A stretch of 64,000 nucleotides of DNA from Scalesia atractyloides (GCA_947069175.1 CAMTDV010000028.1:70540157-70604156); one strand, 5' to 3'; shown: positions 24,136-37,070, numbered from the stretch's first letter. Numbers and translations: made by a program. Notes: a model not told the origin generated them from the letters alone.

Positions 24136-25174
24136 TGCCTGATAAAGATAGTGATTCCTTACCGGCACCCTGGTTAGTAAAATTGATGCTGGTGACCTTC
24201 ATCCTAGTGACTCGGCTAATCTGACCATTGTTAAAATAAGACTGAAAGGCACCGAGAATTACAATGTTTGGGCTAATGCTATGAATCAGGCTTTACAAGT
24301 TAAAAATAAGTTAGGGTTATTGATGGATCCTGATGCTAGATCTACTACTGATAAAGTGTTAGGAAGACAGTGGGATCTTGTAATTCTATTGTTCTTACCT
24401 GGATTTTGAATTCTGTGTCTGAAGAATTATATTTGGGTCATGTTTATTCTAAACTTGCCTTGTTGTGTGGAAAGAACTAAAAGAAACTTATGATAAGTTG
24501 ATGGGTCGGTGGTCTTCAATTTGTATCAAAAAATTAATTCCTTTTCTCAAAATGGCATGCCTGTCTCTGAGTATTATCATAAACTTAACTGCATGTGGAA
24601 ACAATTAGATCAAATTCTATCTCTACCCACGTGTACTTGTGATGCATCCAAACAATTTAATGATTTCAATCACTTGATTAAATTAATGCAGTTCTTAATG
24701 GGTCTTGACAGTGTTTACCAGTCTGTAAGAACTTCTCTGTTAACTAGGGAAGTTCTTCCTTCTGTAAAGGAAGCCTTCTCTGTGGTTTCCAGAGAAGAAT
24801 CTCATAGAAATTCAAACAATTTTTCTGAAAAAATTTCTAATAATCCTGTCGGCTTTGCTGTTAAAACCAGTCAATCTTTTGATTCAAAAAGGAAAAATGT
24901 TAGACCCCCTAACCCAAATCTTAAATGCTCACATTGTAACAAGACTGGACATACCGTTGAGAGATGTTATGAACTGGTTGGTTACCCCTCTTGGATGAAA
25001 TCTAAAACAAGTGGTAATAAGGGAGGCAGGGTTCGTAATAATGTGGTTGTTGATGCTTCTGAAACTGCTTCATCGTCTACTGTGAATGGTTTAACAAATG
25101 AACAGATTGCGCAATTACTTAGCTTGTTGAATGATAAGTCCAGAAGTGAAACTCAAGGGAAACTTTGCTGGTAG
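24136..25174 (+). pseudogene. Copia 1 gag
   Basis: The frame begins at MPDKDSDSL and is broken at least twice before 24509. The early part reads LKGTENYNVWANAMNQALQV, the N-terminal helix pattern of copia Gag. From 24509 a 221-codon frame carries the UBN2-type capsid part and ends with a zinc knuckle CSHCNKTGHTVERC (C-x2-C-x4-H-x4-C), which would bind the RNA genome. Frameshifts mean no whole Gag can be made. Confidence 0.8.
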
Positions 25175-25254
25175 GTCCAATTATTTTGTTTTAACAGTTA
25201 TTTCAAACCTACATGTGACTTTAAACCTGCTTACTGTTTTTCCAACTTTGGAAA

Positions 25255-28200
25255 TAATGGGAAAAGGCTGGGTGGATATTGATTCAGGGGCAAATCAACA
25301 CATGATTACAGATGACACTAATCTTATAAATCAAATGGATGTTACAGAATATAACATCAAAGTTAAACATCCCAATGGGACAAGTGCTTTAGTAACTAAA
25401 ATTGGTGATGTTAAACTAAGTGATAAGGTCATCTTATATGATGTGTTTGTTATTCCTGATTATTGTGTCAACCTTGTTTCTGTTCATAAACTTGCCAAAG
25501 ACTGCAATCTGACTGTTTTTTTTATGAACATAATTGTTATATTCAGGACTCTCAAACAAAGAAAGTCCTGGTGATTGGTAGTCAACTTGATGGTCTGTAT
25601 TTCTGTGGTAATTTACTATGTCTAAGGTGTGTAATGCTAGTCTTGATGTTAATCTTTGGCATGCTAGATTAGGACACCCTGCTAAACCTGTGTTGCATGT
25701 GTTAAAAGACAAACTAGATATTAAAAAGGATGCTAAACTTGAACCTTGTGAAACATGTCATAGGGCAAAACAGCATAGGGAACCGTTTCCTTGTCATAGA
25801 CTAAATCTTTAGGAGATCTTGTTCACCTTGATGTTTGGGGTCCCTATAGGGTTCAAAGTAGGGATGGCTCTAGATATTTCCTAACAGTGGTTGATGATTA
25901 CACACGAGCTGTATGGGTCTATCTTATGAAAAATAAAGATGAAGTGTTTTACAATATAAAAGGGTTCTTCAACATGCTTAAAACCCAATTCAGTAAACAC
26001 GTTAAAATGTTCAAAAGCGATAATGGTACTGAGTTTATAAACAAACAAATGAAAGAGTTTTGTTACAGTAATGGTATTATTCATCAAACCTCATGCGTTC
26101 ATACTCCACAACAAAATGGGATAGTTGAAAGGAAACATAGGCACCTTTTAAATGTTGCTAGAGCGTTATTGTTCCAAGCTAGTTTTCCTCTTAAATTCTG
26201 GTCTGAGTGTATCCTAACTGCTACCTATTTGATTAACAGGACTCCATCTTCTGTCTTAAATGGTAGGTCTCCTTATGAACTTATGTTTGGTTTTCTCCTG
26301 TGTTGAGTCAGCTGAGAATTGTTGGGTGTCTTTGTTTTAGCACTGTTTTAAACAATTCTGACAAGTTTTATAGTCATGCGAAAAATGTGTTCTAGTTGGA
26401 TATTCTAATGAGAAAAAAAGGGTATAAGCTATGGAGTCTAGATCAAAGAATTATGTTTTATTTTCGGGATGTCAGATTTTATGAATCTGTTTTCCCGTTT
26501 AAAGAAAAGAAAACCTTCCTTGATCCAGATCCTGAAGTTAATACCTTAAATTTTTTTAACTTATTTGATCAAAATGAAACCTAAAACTCTAAAGCTGACT
26601 CTACTCCCTATGATGATAACACAAGCATGAATCCTGCAGTCCTTAATCACTCTCAGCAACCTGTTAATAACTCTGACAATGCTTTAGGAAGGGCTGATAT
26701 ACAGCAACCAAGTGATGTTGAGTTAGAACCTGGTAGGGTTGAGACTGATTTAGATGTTGAGGAAAACATAAGCAATTCTGAGGGAGATAGCATAGGGCAA
26801 CCTAGCAGTGTTTTAAGGAAATCTTCTAGGAATGTAAAATTTCCTTTCAAACTTGATGACTTTGTTATTGATGGTAAAGTTAAATATGGTCTTGAAAAAG
26901 TCTTGAATTATGCTAAACTTGATTCTGAAAGTATGTGTTTTGCTTCTATGCTTAATAAGAGTTGTGAGCAAAAAAAACTATTTTGAAGCTAAATCTGATA
27001 ACAATTGGGTTACTGCCATGAATGATGAATTAGAAGCCTTACACAGGAATGATACATGGGAAATAGTCGATTTGCCTCCCAATAGGAAAGCCATAGGCTA
27101 TAAATGGATTTACAAAATCAAATATAAAGCCTCAGGTGAAATAGAAAGGTACAAGGCTAGAGTTGTTGCTAAAGGTTTTAGTCAAAAGGAGGGTATAGAC
27201 TTCTTTGAAACATTTTCATCGGTTGTGAAAATGGTTACGGTTAGATGTGTTCTAACCATTGCTATTAACAATGGTTGGGATGTACATCAACTTGATGTAA
27301 ATAACGCCTTCTTATATGGTAATTTAAATGAAGAGGTTTATATGACCCTACCTGATGGTTATAATCCCAACCATGTTAATAAAGTTTGTAAGCTTAAAAA
27401 ATCCTTTATGGTCTTAAACAAGCTCCTCGGATGTGGAATGAGAAGCTTGTTGATGTTTTACTTGAACTTGGTTTTGAACAAAGTAAGTGTGACCACTCCA
27501 TGTTTGTCAAAACAAGTAAATCTGTGTTTATTTTGTTACTTGTTTATGTGGATGATATAGTCATAACTGGTAGTTGTTCCACTGAGATTTCTAAAATTAA
27601 ATCCCTTCTTAAATCTAAGTTTTTGATTAAGGATTTGGGAATGTTAAAATATTTCCTTGGGATTGAGGTTTTCAAAACCAAAGATGGCTTATGTTTATCG
27701 CAAAGGAAATATTGTCTTGACTTACTTGCTGAATTTGGTTTGACCGGGTGTAAACCAGTTAACAGTCCCATTGAACCTAATCATATTTTAACCCATTTAT
27801 GTGAAAAAAATAATCAAGCTTTACCTGATATTTCTGTTTATCAAAAATTAGTGGGAAAACTAATATATCTTTCACATACTAGACCAGATATTGCCTATTC
27901 AGTTCAATATCTAAGTCAATATATGCACAGTCCCACAATGATCATTTTAAAATCGCGTTAAGACTTTTAAGATATCTTAAGGCTCCCCTGGGAAAGGTTT
28001 ATTATTTAAAAAGGGGGATTCCTTAGAGCTTAAAGCCTTTGCTGATTCTGACTGTGGCAAATGTGTAAACTCTAGGAAATCTATCACAGGTTTCTGTGTC
28101 TTCTTAGGCAACTCTCTTATTTCATGGAAAAGCAAAAAGCTGTCTACCATTTCTGATCTTCTGCTGAGGCAGAATATCATGCTATGTGTGCTGCGACAAG

Positions 28201-28480
28201 TGAAATCATGTGGCTTCTCAACATTTTAAATGAACTTAAAATTGATGCCAAACTTCCTGTTTCTCTTTTCTGTGATAATACAGCTGCTATTTCTATAGCT
28301 CTAATCATTTTTTCACGATCGTACAAAGCATTTTGAAATTGATCTCTTTTTTTAAGAGAAAAAATTTCAAAAGGCGTTATTAAAACTGTCGGTGTCGCAT
28401 CCGAAGATCAAACGGCAGATGTGTTTAAAAGGGCTGCTCGTTCAAGCTCATGACAAGGTTTGTGAAAACCTTGGACGTTT
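25255..28480 (+). pseudogene. Copia 1 pol (protease, integrase, reverse transcriptase, RNase H)
   Basis: Pieces in several frames follow in order. Protease with active site DSGA at ~25279 (WVDIDSGANQHM). GAG-pre-integrase LWHARLGHP with a C-x2-C pair (ETCHRA). Integrase core with VDDYTR, FKSDNGTEF and NGIVERKHR, supplying the D-D-E residues (25887-26306). Reverse transcriptase from NNWVTAMNDELEAL with YKWIYKIK and the catalytic YVDDIVITG at ~27544. RNase H including SAEAEYHA-type sequence near 28165. Multiple frameshifts and stops separate the blocks, so the element is not autonomous now. Confidence 0.85.
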
Positions 28481-28509
28481 AATTGTTTTGCATATTGAAT
28501 TGAGGGGGG

Positions 28510-28974
28510 TGTTGAAATATCATATATTCCTTTTATTTTCAATTCAATATTTTCCTTTATTGTGTCTTACATTTTTTCCTTTCCTTTTTCTTTCATGTTA
28601 CCGTTGCTGCTATCTTTGGGCCTTTTGAGCTTTGGTGGGCTGCTGTTCTTTTGGGCCTTGTTCGTTTAGGGCAGAAGCCCTTGTTCGTTATAAGGGGGCT
28701 CTGCTTTGGGATCGTTACACAATCAACAGCCATTTCATTGCAGGCTTGTCTCTCTCTCTCTCTAGAACCTTCTCCTCTGGTTCTTTTCCAGTCGTCCACT
28801 CAAGTGTTTAGAGATCTTGGTTTTATCTCTGTTTTGTAACAGACCAGTTCTTGATCTGGGTTGTCTGTTTACGCCGGTAATCTTGCCGGATTAGTTCTGT
28901 ACTCATTTGGAATTAATCACGCCGACTGGTGTCATAATAAAGTTATTTGTGTTCTTGATATCATGTTGTTGACA
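28510..28974 (+). repeat. 3' LTR of copia element 1
   Basis: 465 bases, beginning TGTTGAAATATC after the G-rich polypurine tract and ending GTTGTTGACA. Its TG...CA ends are intact. Confidence 0.85.
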
Positions 28975-29702
28975 GAGACCCCTGACTCGATAGTAGTTTT
29001 GCATCAAGCCTTGGACATAAGGCACATAACACCCAACAATCGGGACAAAGGCCGATTATTGCATGCACCCTTTTGTCTTTCGGCTATCAACGCCACCACA
29101 TGATGCATGATTAACCATCCGCCGCTTTTAATGTTATTTTCACGATTAGTAAATAAGTTAAAATTAGTGCAATGTCACTTTTGCCCCCGATGGGCCCAAA
29201 TGTGGTGGAGACCCACAGAGAATAGTCTTCACTTCACGTTGTCAATGCATAACCGGTGATCACTCCATTTGTCTAGGTACATTTTTCGAATTGCAACTGC
29301 CCATTTATCAAGAAATGGGGGTCAACTTCGCTATAATCAGCAAATGCAAAAACACTATTAGCTGTGTCCAATAAGTATAGAAAGAAATTGGTGGTATTTA
29401 AGATCTGGTATTTGGTCATATGTGATTATCATTTTTCTATGATTTATATATTATCATCAGCATTTGATCCTAACCACTCGTGGGACTTTTTAATATGTGG
29501 AGGTTTGATACTATAGTTTATGCCGTCTTTTAGTTAAAAAAGAAAGATACGAGTCTAATGTAAATTGTTTCTTTATTATCAGTTTATATCTCTTGAGATT
29601 ATATCGTTTGCCTTCACCTAACCTCATTTACTAATCATTTGTTATTTTACCTCTAATGTAAATTCCAAACAACCCATAATACCAATTGATTAATAATAAT
29701 AA

Positions 29703-29759
<57 letters not shown>

Positions 29760-32225
29760 ATACTACTATACTAATAATAAATAATAATAAAAATAATATA
29801 ATGTTTTAGTTACAAACTAGTTTGTGTCATTTGACACGATTACTACGTTAATTTAATACGAGTGCGTTTTAGTTTTTATTTATTTGACATAATTTTTTTT
29901 AATAAGAATGATAAGTGAACCACAACGTGATAGTTAAGGGGTGGGTTAGTTTAAAGCTAAAGCACATTGCCTATATGACAGTGACGTGACAAGGCGTTAT
30001 GCACTTTTAGTTAAACCACAATGGGTGGTCTTATTACGATATAATGCAATCAGCTCAAATTTTAGCATTATCACCCTTTTTCATGCTTTCAGGCTGCACA
30101 AACCCAATCATAAAGGCGGATAATATCTGCAAGCACTAGCTAAATCCAGGTGGCACAGGAGAACAATCCAAACCGATAACCAACCGCCATCATCTTCACC
30201 ATCTTTGTTGCCATGCCGCCAATGTAAGCATGTTGTAGGGACAATACCATATGGCTACACTAACCAACCACCGCCTTTGCGTTGTATCCTCTGATAGGTC
30301 ATACATACCAGCACAACTGCAACCGGTTATCAGAGTTATCAAATGTATGGCGGGTTATCTCTAGCCTATCAACGTCTAGACGATAAAAAGACTAAAATGC
30401 GCATGTAGCATGCACCGTAGATATGGAAAATTATTTTTGAGTAGAAACTGCACAAAATGTTGTATACGTGAAAGCACTAGATTAGCACAGGTAGATGGGA
30501 TTTGTTATCATGTAAGTAAGTAGTATTTAACTTCAGATTTTGATGTGACATAAAAAATAATGACTATGGCCTGTGAGCATTTACCATAGTTTTACATTCA
30601 GATAATTCTTTTCATTTTATATATGTTTTAAAAGTTAGTTAAAATCTAAAAATATATTAAAAAGATAATAATGAATAAGGATAATAAATAATAGTAAATG
30701 TAATTAAAAGGTGTGGTGAGAAGAGAGCATGGTGTGTTTAACTTTTAACCCGTGACAAGAGCAGCCAAATACACACAGGTTTAAACTAAAAGATAAAAGA
30801 AGAAAACTTTTGACCACCGCCGGCCAAAGAATTGTTACTTTTGGTGCCAACAAAAATAAAAACAAGAAAACAGTTTGACTACTACAAACTTACTTTTATA
30901 TTTTTATTTATGAAACGAAACACACCACAACCCACCATCAAGGCTGAAACCAAATCAAGTCCCATGCTGATGAAAAATAATAATAATAATAATGTTGTTG
31001 TTTTGAAAAAAGAATAAATAAAAAAATAGTAATAATAATAATGTATATTTAGTTAATTAAGGAAAGGGCAGTCAACGGGGAACAAAACGTCATGGAGGCA
31101 GGAAACAAAAGCTGAGAAAAGGGTGTGGTGATGTCTGCCCCGTTTGTACATACATAATAATACTAGATAGATACACGTACTACCCGACTTACCCATTGCA
31201 TTCTCTTTTTCAAAAGCTGCCCCCCTTCCCCATCTTCACACCTCACCACATACGTACACATACATGCTATGTCACCGGATAACCCCATCCAAAGTACAAC
31301 TTACCTTGTATGTTTGAGAGTCGATGGGCTCAAAAGGTGTATAACATATACATACACTTAGTAATATCGAATACTAATACATACACAAACCACATATTCA
31401 TATAACTTCCTGTAGGAAGGCTGTGTGATGTTACTTCTTTTATTTACATTTTGTATCGTTCACGAATTTTCAACTCACTTGTACTTTAAACTACCTCAAA
31501 ACACATTAATGTGGCACCACTACCCTAAACCATGGACCTCTCCTTTTTACACTACGCTCAATGGCGCAACTTTGAAGAAGGGGGGGCGAACTTTTTGCTC
31601 AGTAGTGTTACATATGTACGTTTCGAATAGAATTTTTTTAGTAAATACGTTTTCGACCCCTCGGTTTTATAATTTTTTAAGGTATAATTTTGGGTCCAGC
31701 GACTTCCGACCCCCCAGTCGGAAATCTCAAGGTTCGCCACTAATTACGCTCTTTATATCTCTCCTACCCACACGCCTTCTCAGTCGATACCTACAACCCC
31801 AACCCACTACCCGATTTGGGGTACCTAAGGGACCAGCGGCAGTGTTCCCGATCCGGCACCCTACCCGATTTCCCAAATCGGCTTGTGCTCTGATCCCTTT
31901 AAGCTATGTTTAAATCATGGTGAGAGATTAGTGATTGACTTGTATAAGTTATGCGAGTATCTAATCAGTGACCAATTCAGAAATTTGGAGGTCGACCAAA
32001 GTAGAACTTTTAAAGTATTAAGTACACGTAGTAGGTTGAATGTCATTAGGCTCGAATAGTACACATCATATGCTTTATTCCCGAGTTTCTTTTTTCCCTA
32101 TCTCTTATTAGTGAATGATAGCCACACTTCATATTCCCATTCATCATCTATGATTCAAGGTATCATCACAAAAATAGATGGTTGAGAATATATATCTTTA
32201 AAAGCAAATATACTATATATATATA
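28975..32225. other. Long spacer without a supported gene
   Basis: It holds a TAA microsatellite (listed separately), another shorter one near 29770-29800, and a MITE-like piece at ~31560-31745 whose complement begins AGTGGCGAACCTTGAG. Short frames at 30832 and 31425 have no recognisable domain. Confidence 0.4.
29690..29758. repeat. (TAA)n microsatellite
   Basis: About 22 units of AAT/TAA with one or two interruptions. Confidence 0.95.
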
Positions 32226-32403
32226 TATGGTAATGATCCTAAAAAAGTCCATATTTTTTAGAAACTTGAGAAGAATTCTAGACCATACAGTTTTCCTAAG
32301 CTTTTCGTAATATACATATGTGTATATTACGAAAAGCTTAGGGAAAATGTGTGATCCAGAATGCTTCTCAAATTTCCCGCCTAGTGTTTTTCGCACTATC
32401 CTA
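32226..32403. repeat. Palindromic foldback element beside a microsatellite
   Basis: The centre at ~32314 is a near-perfect inverted repeat (TAAGCTTTTCGTAATATAC on each side of ACATATGT). Weaker complementarity extends to ~90 bases per arm: TTGAGAAGAATTCTAGACCA on the left against TTTGAGAAGCATTCTGGATC from the right arm's complement. This is the form of a hairpin MITE. Any target duplication on the right is hidden by the adjoining AC repeat. Confidence 0.7.
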
Positions 32404-32405
32404 AC

Positions 32406-32430
32406 CACACACACACACACACACACACAC

Positions 32431-32500
<70 letters not shown>
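32406..32500. repeat. (AC)n(AT)n compound microsatellite
   Basis: About 14 AC units run directly into about 33 AT units. Confidence 0.95.
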
Positions 32501-32504
<4 letters not shown>

Positions 32505-34429
32505 GGGGTTTTAGAGTGAACACTAATGTATTTGTAAACTGGGTGAACAAATCCTTGCCATTGATTTACATTATCAAATCATAAAATACACTAGTGTATT
32601 TTCATCATTAAATCCTGATCAAATCTTTGCCATTAATTTACACTAGTTGTATTGATAATCAAAGGATAAGATTTGTTCACACAGTTCGCTATCAATGAGA
32701 TTGTTTACAAATAAATCTAACCCTGTATATATAATAAAAAAAACCCATATAAAAATAAATTTATTATATCTTAGACCATTTAAAACTATCTATCTGAAAA
32801 TTTATAGCTTAAATCCATTAGGTATTAGTTCAATGCGCATGTAGTTTCAAAATAATAATAATAACAACAATGAACGGCAAAAAGATAGTTTACATTATCT
32901 ATGTTGTTAAAGCCTAAGGGGCAGGGCACCTTAATTCTTAGGACCGTCCCTATGTAATGGTACGTACTTAGGTAACTGTACGTAGTTACAAAAAAAGCCA
33001 TACATAATCACGTAACTTTATAATACTTTTGAAAAAAGGCACATCACGGAATCTCGTAATTGCGTAATGATATGTAATCATGTATCTTGTTAAAAACACT
33101 GATATTTTTTAATTAAATGCGTATATCACGTAACCCTCACAAAATCTTGAACCCCCCCCCCCCTATAAATTACCTACACTTCCATCAACAACGAACCACG
33201 TCACGGCACATGTCTTTTTCCACCAACAACCAACACATCAATCTCGGGTTTGCTATCACGTGAAATCCCATCATGCTAAAGATGGAAGGGTTGCGATGGT
33301 GTGTTTCTTGAACTCGCCAAACCTAAGCTTCGATTACAAGAGTAGCTCAGGTTCCACAATTGTGAAGTATATGATTCAAGTGCCGCTAGGATGCTCGGTA
33401 AATTGAAAAAAAGTTTTAATAAATGTATCCTTCTCTTCTCACATATTTAAAGGTGAGATCCGTCACTTTTTCTCTCGTAGTAAAAGATATGACTAGCAAG
33501 AAAGGGGTACAAATAGATCATGCCATTAAAAATATGTGACAATGAATTTTGTACGTAAAAATGACAAGGAAAAAACCTCGCCACCCTACCCCTTACTACC
33601 TACAACTTTAACCTCTCTATCTGCAAAAGCCTGCCCTTCTTTTCTTTGCCTTTATACTGCTTGCTTATTTTTTTTTTTAAAGAAAACCATATTTAAAAAA
33701 GAGAGAAAGTCGTTTATGTGCACTATATTTTTACGATTATATAGTTTTTATTTTTATACATGAAAGTAGCTCATAAACTTCTATAGCCACCAATCGTTCA
33801 AATGGCAGGATTCATAAACCTTGCCTGTGTTTTTTTTTACTTTTAAATGTTATTTAAAAAAATAGAAACACTTCAACAAATTAAACTCTAATATAGAAAG
33901 TGAGTAAAGTACTGTTGTGAAAATTAAGTACATACATGATATTTTACTGAAGACTTTCATGGTTATAGAGTTATAAAGTTATCTGACTGGACACCAAGGA
34001 ATAAATATATTCAACAAATAGATATATTTGTGATTTGCTTATAAATAAAAAGTGTTTTTTTACATCTAATGGATGTTTATTGAAAGGTTTCAACAATAAT
34101 CACATCCATCAAATTCCACAAATTGTAAAATCAGTAGGATGAAATGTAGACAAGCCTTAACTTCATAACTAAATATAGAGAGGTTACTTCCAAATAGACT
34201 TCTGGCTCCAAACAAACCACAAACCAACAAAGGAAACTAGATATATAAAAATAAAAAGCTACCAATAACAAAAAGAGTGATGAAAGAGTTATAGATTAAA
34301 AATATTAATAGATATAACATGAAACACAACAATATAAACATGCAAAGTCGCAAACACATGCAAAGTCCACATAAAATGTATGACCATATAAGTCCCCAAC
34401 ATTAATCTTACACCTCTATAAGCTTCTAT
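32501..34429. other. Spacer
   Basis: AT-rich with a 12-C run at 33152-33163 and poly-T/poly-A runs. The interval 32500-32720 contains imperfect copies of a word like ATTTGTTCAC/TACACTAGTGTA. No gene supported. Confidence 0.4.
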
Positions 34430-34790
34430 CAAGGACCCTATCCTCAAAGATGTGCAACTCTAGAAAATTTTGTCTAATCCGTCCATCCCAAAACAATTTA
34501 GGTCTACGCCTACCCATCCTCCCCTCCACGGTGACGATTTTCACTATTCTAACTAGCGTTATCGTTTGTCCCCTCCTCACATGCCCAAACTATCTTAATC
34601 TTCTCTCCTTTATCTTAACTAGACACTTCTAACAATTACCTAAAACCCTCATTTCTTATTAGGTCTAAACTTGTGTGCTCACACGTCTACTTAAGCATCC
34701 CAATTTCTACTACCTTCATTTTACGTGCTTGTTTTTCTTGATAGACCAACACTCTATCTCATATAACAAAACAGATCTAACTAAAATATG
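34430..34790 (-). pseudogene. RTE-type LINE fragment (3' end of ORF2)
   Basis: Read on the minus strand, broken frames give EKQARKMKVVEIGMLK, CEHTSLDLIRNEG, a FGHVRRG block and GRMGRRRPKLFWDGRIRQ. These are the ordered blocks found after the reverse-transcriptase domain at the C-terminal end of plant RTE/L1-like LINE proteins (MRMLRWM..GHTR, RWFGHVxRR, GRRxRGRPkxxW). At least four stops interrupt it. It is a 5'-truncated dead copy, as is normal for LINEs. Confidence 0.65.
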
Positions 34791-35537
34791 ACTATAAAAT
34801 CAATCTAAAGATAAGATTAACACAAATTAATTAAAAAATAAATATTAAATCACACATAGTACAACTTATTTGTTTTTTTTTGTATGAGCATAAAATTGTT
34901 TTTTTTATATGAGCATATATATTACCGTGAATAATTATGTTTAAATTCATTAATTGTTTATAGCGATAATTTCATGTGAGCATATATAATTACCGAGCAA
35001 GAATTATATTATATTTAAACACAACAACAACAACAACAATAATAATAATAATAATAATAATAAGAAGAATAACTTTAATAGTAATATAAAGTGGAGTTTA
35101 TGGTAAATTTGATGGACGAACTGAGCAATAACATTGCATGGTAATCATAAATATATTTATATGGATATGGAGGCATGGGTGTTGACCCTAAAGTAGCCAC
35201 CTATCTTCTCTCTCTATGGCACGCGCCCTTCACTTTACCAGACAACCCTTTTCTTAAATTAACACCATCACCCCCTCTCCATTTACATTATTTCCCTTTT
35301 AAGACAATTTTCCAATAAAGGCTATATAAGCAACAAAACCCCCCTTAAAATTACGTTATATCATAAAAGGTAATTTATTATCTCATGAGGTTTGGATGTA
35401 TGTGATTATTGCAATTTAAATTGTCGTAGCTATAATTAAACAACTATGCACTGCTAGAAAAACTTGATATCATTGACGTGTTATATTAATGGTAGATACT
35501 TATCGGTAGTTACCAATGGCTCAATGACGGCATAAAA
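34791..35537. other. Spacer with CAA/TAA microsatellite
   Basis: A (CAA)n(TAA)n tract lies at about 35018-35062. No gene supported. Confidence 0.45.
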
Positions 35538-37070
35538 TGTTAGCTCCAAAATAGCGACTAATGCCTATTAAGACAAATAAGATTTGTAATCACAATTTAA
35601 AGGGGAGATTGTTAGGGCCAAAATTGTGACTTGTGATTAGCAAATGAAGAGTGTGCACTTATAGTATTGCACACACTTTGAAAGAGGATGTGAGGTGCAC
35701 GGTTTGTGTGTTGAACACACTAAATGAAGCACATTCACCTAGTATAAATGGGGACTTAGAGATTCTTTGCAAGAAGAGTTTTTTTTAAGAGCATAATTTC
35801 TTTAGCGGTTATGTGGGTATATTCTAGAGAGAGAAAGTGTGGTGGTATTCATGTAAATATCTTCTTCAATACATTCAAAGCTTAATATTTACATATTGAT
35901 CTTCATCTTATTCTTGTTGATTTCATACATGAATTTAGAGATTCCGGCATTCCGCTTCTCAATTCGTGATTCGAATGGATATTGGGAACCTCAGAGACTA
36001 GCAATTGGTATCAGGGCTAATTAAAAGGGGGAGTAATGGAGTAAATGACCAAGAGTCTACATCTCAACTTTGAAGAATTTAGTTTGCCTTAACACATACT
36101 TGAAGACTTCAAAGATAATGATGCAAATTAAAAGGGGGAGATTGTTGGAGATTATTGAAGATCAATATGAAGTTGTTGATCAAAGGTTGTGATAGCATCG
36201 GTCAAGGGGAGTTTGTTAGGTCCAAAATTGCGACTGATGCTTATCAATACATATTAGATTTGTAATCACACACAAAGTCAAGGGGATATTTGAGTACCAA
36301 TATTGTGACTTGTAATTAGCAAATGAAAAGTGAGCGCTTACAGTGATGCCACACTTTAAAAGAGGATATGAGGCGCACACTTTTTTTTGAACGGTGAACT
36401 TCATGTATAAGGTTACCACACTCTCCAAATCGGAGAGTCTTGTATTGCCCCCACTGTGGCCAGACTATGTTGTCTTAACTGGGCCCACGCTGGCTTCAAC
36501 TTTGGCTTTTTTTGGCGTTCCCCCCGAGAAACCATACTACAGGCTGGCACATGACAGTCGTTGTGCCACCACAAAAGCAGAACTCTCTGCGCGTAACACA
36601 CGGTGGGACGAAAACCCGGTTGGGCTTGGGAATCGAACTGACAATCTCACACAAGGCCTAGTCCAAATCATTCATTGCCTATATCCACCCCAATATGACA
36701 TAAGTGGGAATTGAACTTGAGTCTCCATTGGAAAACCCAAGCCTCCTACCAAGGCACACACTTAGTGTGATAAACACGCTACGTGAAGCGCATCCTAGGT
36801 GAAGTGCATACTTTTGTGTAGTATAAATAACGGCTTTGAGTTCATTTGTAACAAGAGTTTTTAGGAACACTTTCACTACGGGTTTTGTGATGTTTCTAGA
36901 GAAATAAAGTGTGGGGTTATTCATGTAGATAACATCTTCATCAGTACAATCAAAGCTTAATATTTACATCTTGATCTTCTTCTTATTCTTGTTGATTTCA
37001 CACACGAATTGAGAGATTCTGCATCTCAATTTGTGATTCGAATGGATATCAAGAATCCTGGGGATTAGCA
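35538..37070 (+). mobile_element. TRIM-like miniature LTR retrotransposon
   Basis: Two related LTRs, 35538-36003 (466 bp) and 36214-37070 (about 476 bp once the nested SINE is removed), flank only 210 bases. Both begin TGTTAG, both contain a TATA box (GTATAAAT near 35740 and 36820), and both end with a TAGCA. After the left LTR comes TTGGTATCAGGGC, a PBS close to the initiator-Met type. The interior has two purine runs AAAAGGGGGAG and no coding sequence. It must have depended on another element's proteins. The outer flanks do not show an exact 5-base duplication. Confidence 0.8.
36383..36756 (-). mobile_element. tRNA-derived SINE nested in the TRIM 3' LTR
   Basis: It is flanked by CACACTT on both sides (36376-36382 and 36757-36763). 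The T run after the left copy is a short A tail on the minus strand. From its minus-strand 5' end there is an A-box-like TTGGTAGGAGGC and, ~35 bases on, AGTTCAATTCCC, which fits the Pol III B box. A second B-box-like word GTTCGATTCCC lies ~90 bases further in, so it may be a dimer of two tRNA-like units. At 374 bases it is long for a plant SINE. It interrupts the LTR exactly, since the LTR resumes right after it. Confidence 0.65.

Larger units (their letters stand above)
23004..28974 (+). mobile_element. Ty1/copia retrotransposon 1, full-length but decayed
   Basis: Two LTRs of ~465 bases (23004-23466 and 28510-28974) flank a ~5-kb interior with a PBS right after the left LTR and a purine run TGAGGGGGG right before the right LTR. 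Domain order is gag, protease, integrase, reverse transcriptase, RNase H, which defines copia. The LTRs differ by a small number of substitutions and indels, so insertion is fairly recent, yet the coding region has many frameshifts. The 5' LTR begins CTTTGAAATAT where the 3' LTR has TGTTGAAATAT, so the terminal TG is lost. Flanking bases GTGAA and GAGAC do not form a target duplication. Confidence 0.9.

Noticed and set aside
32320..32514. 64-codon frame ending in Thr-His and Ile-Tyr repeats
   Set aside because: It is a translation of the AC/AT microsatellite.
36394..36714. 106-codon plus-strand frame
   Set aside because: It falls entirely within the SINE, on the antisense strand.
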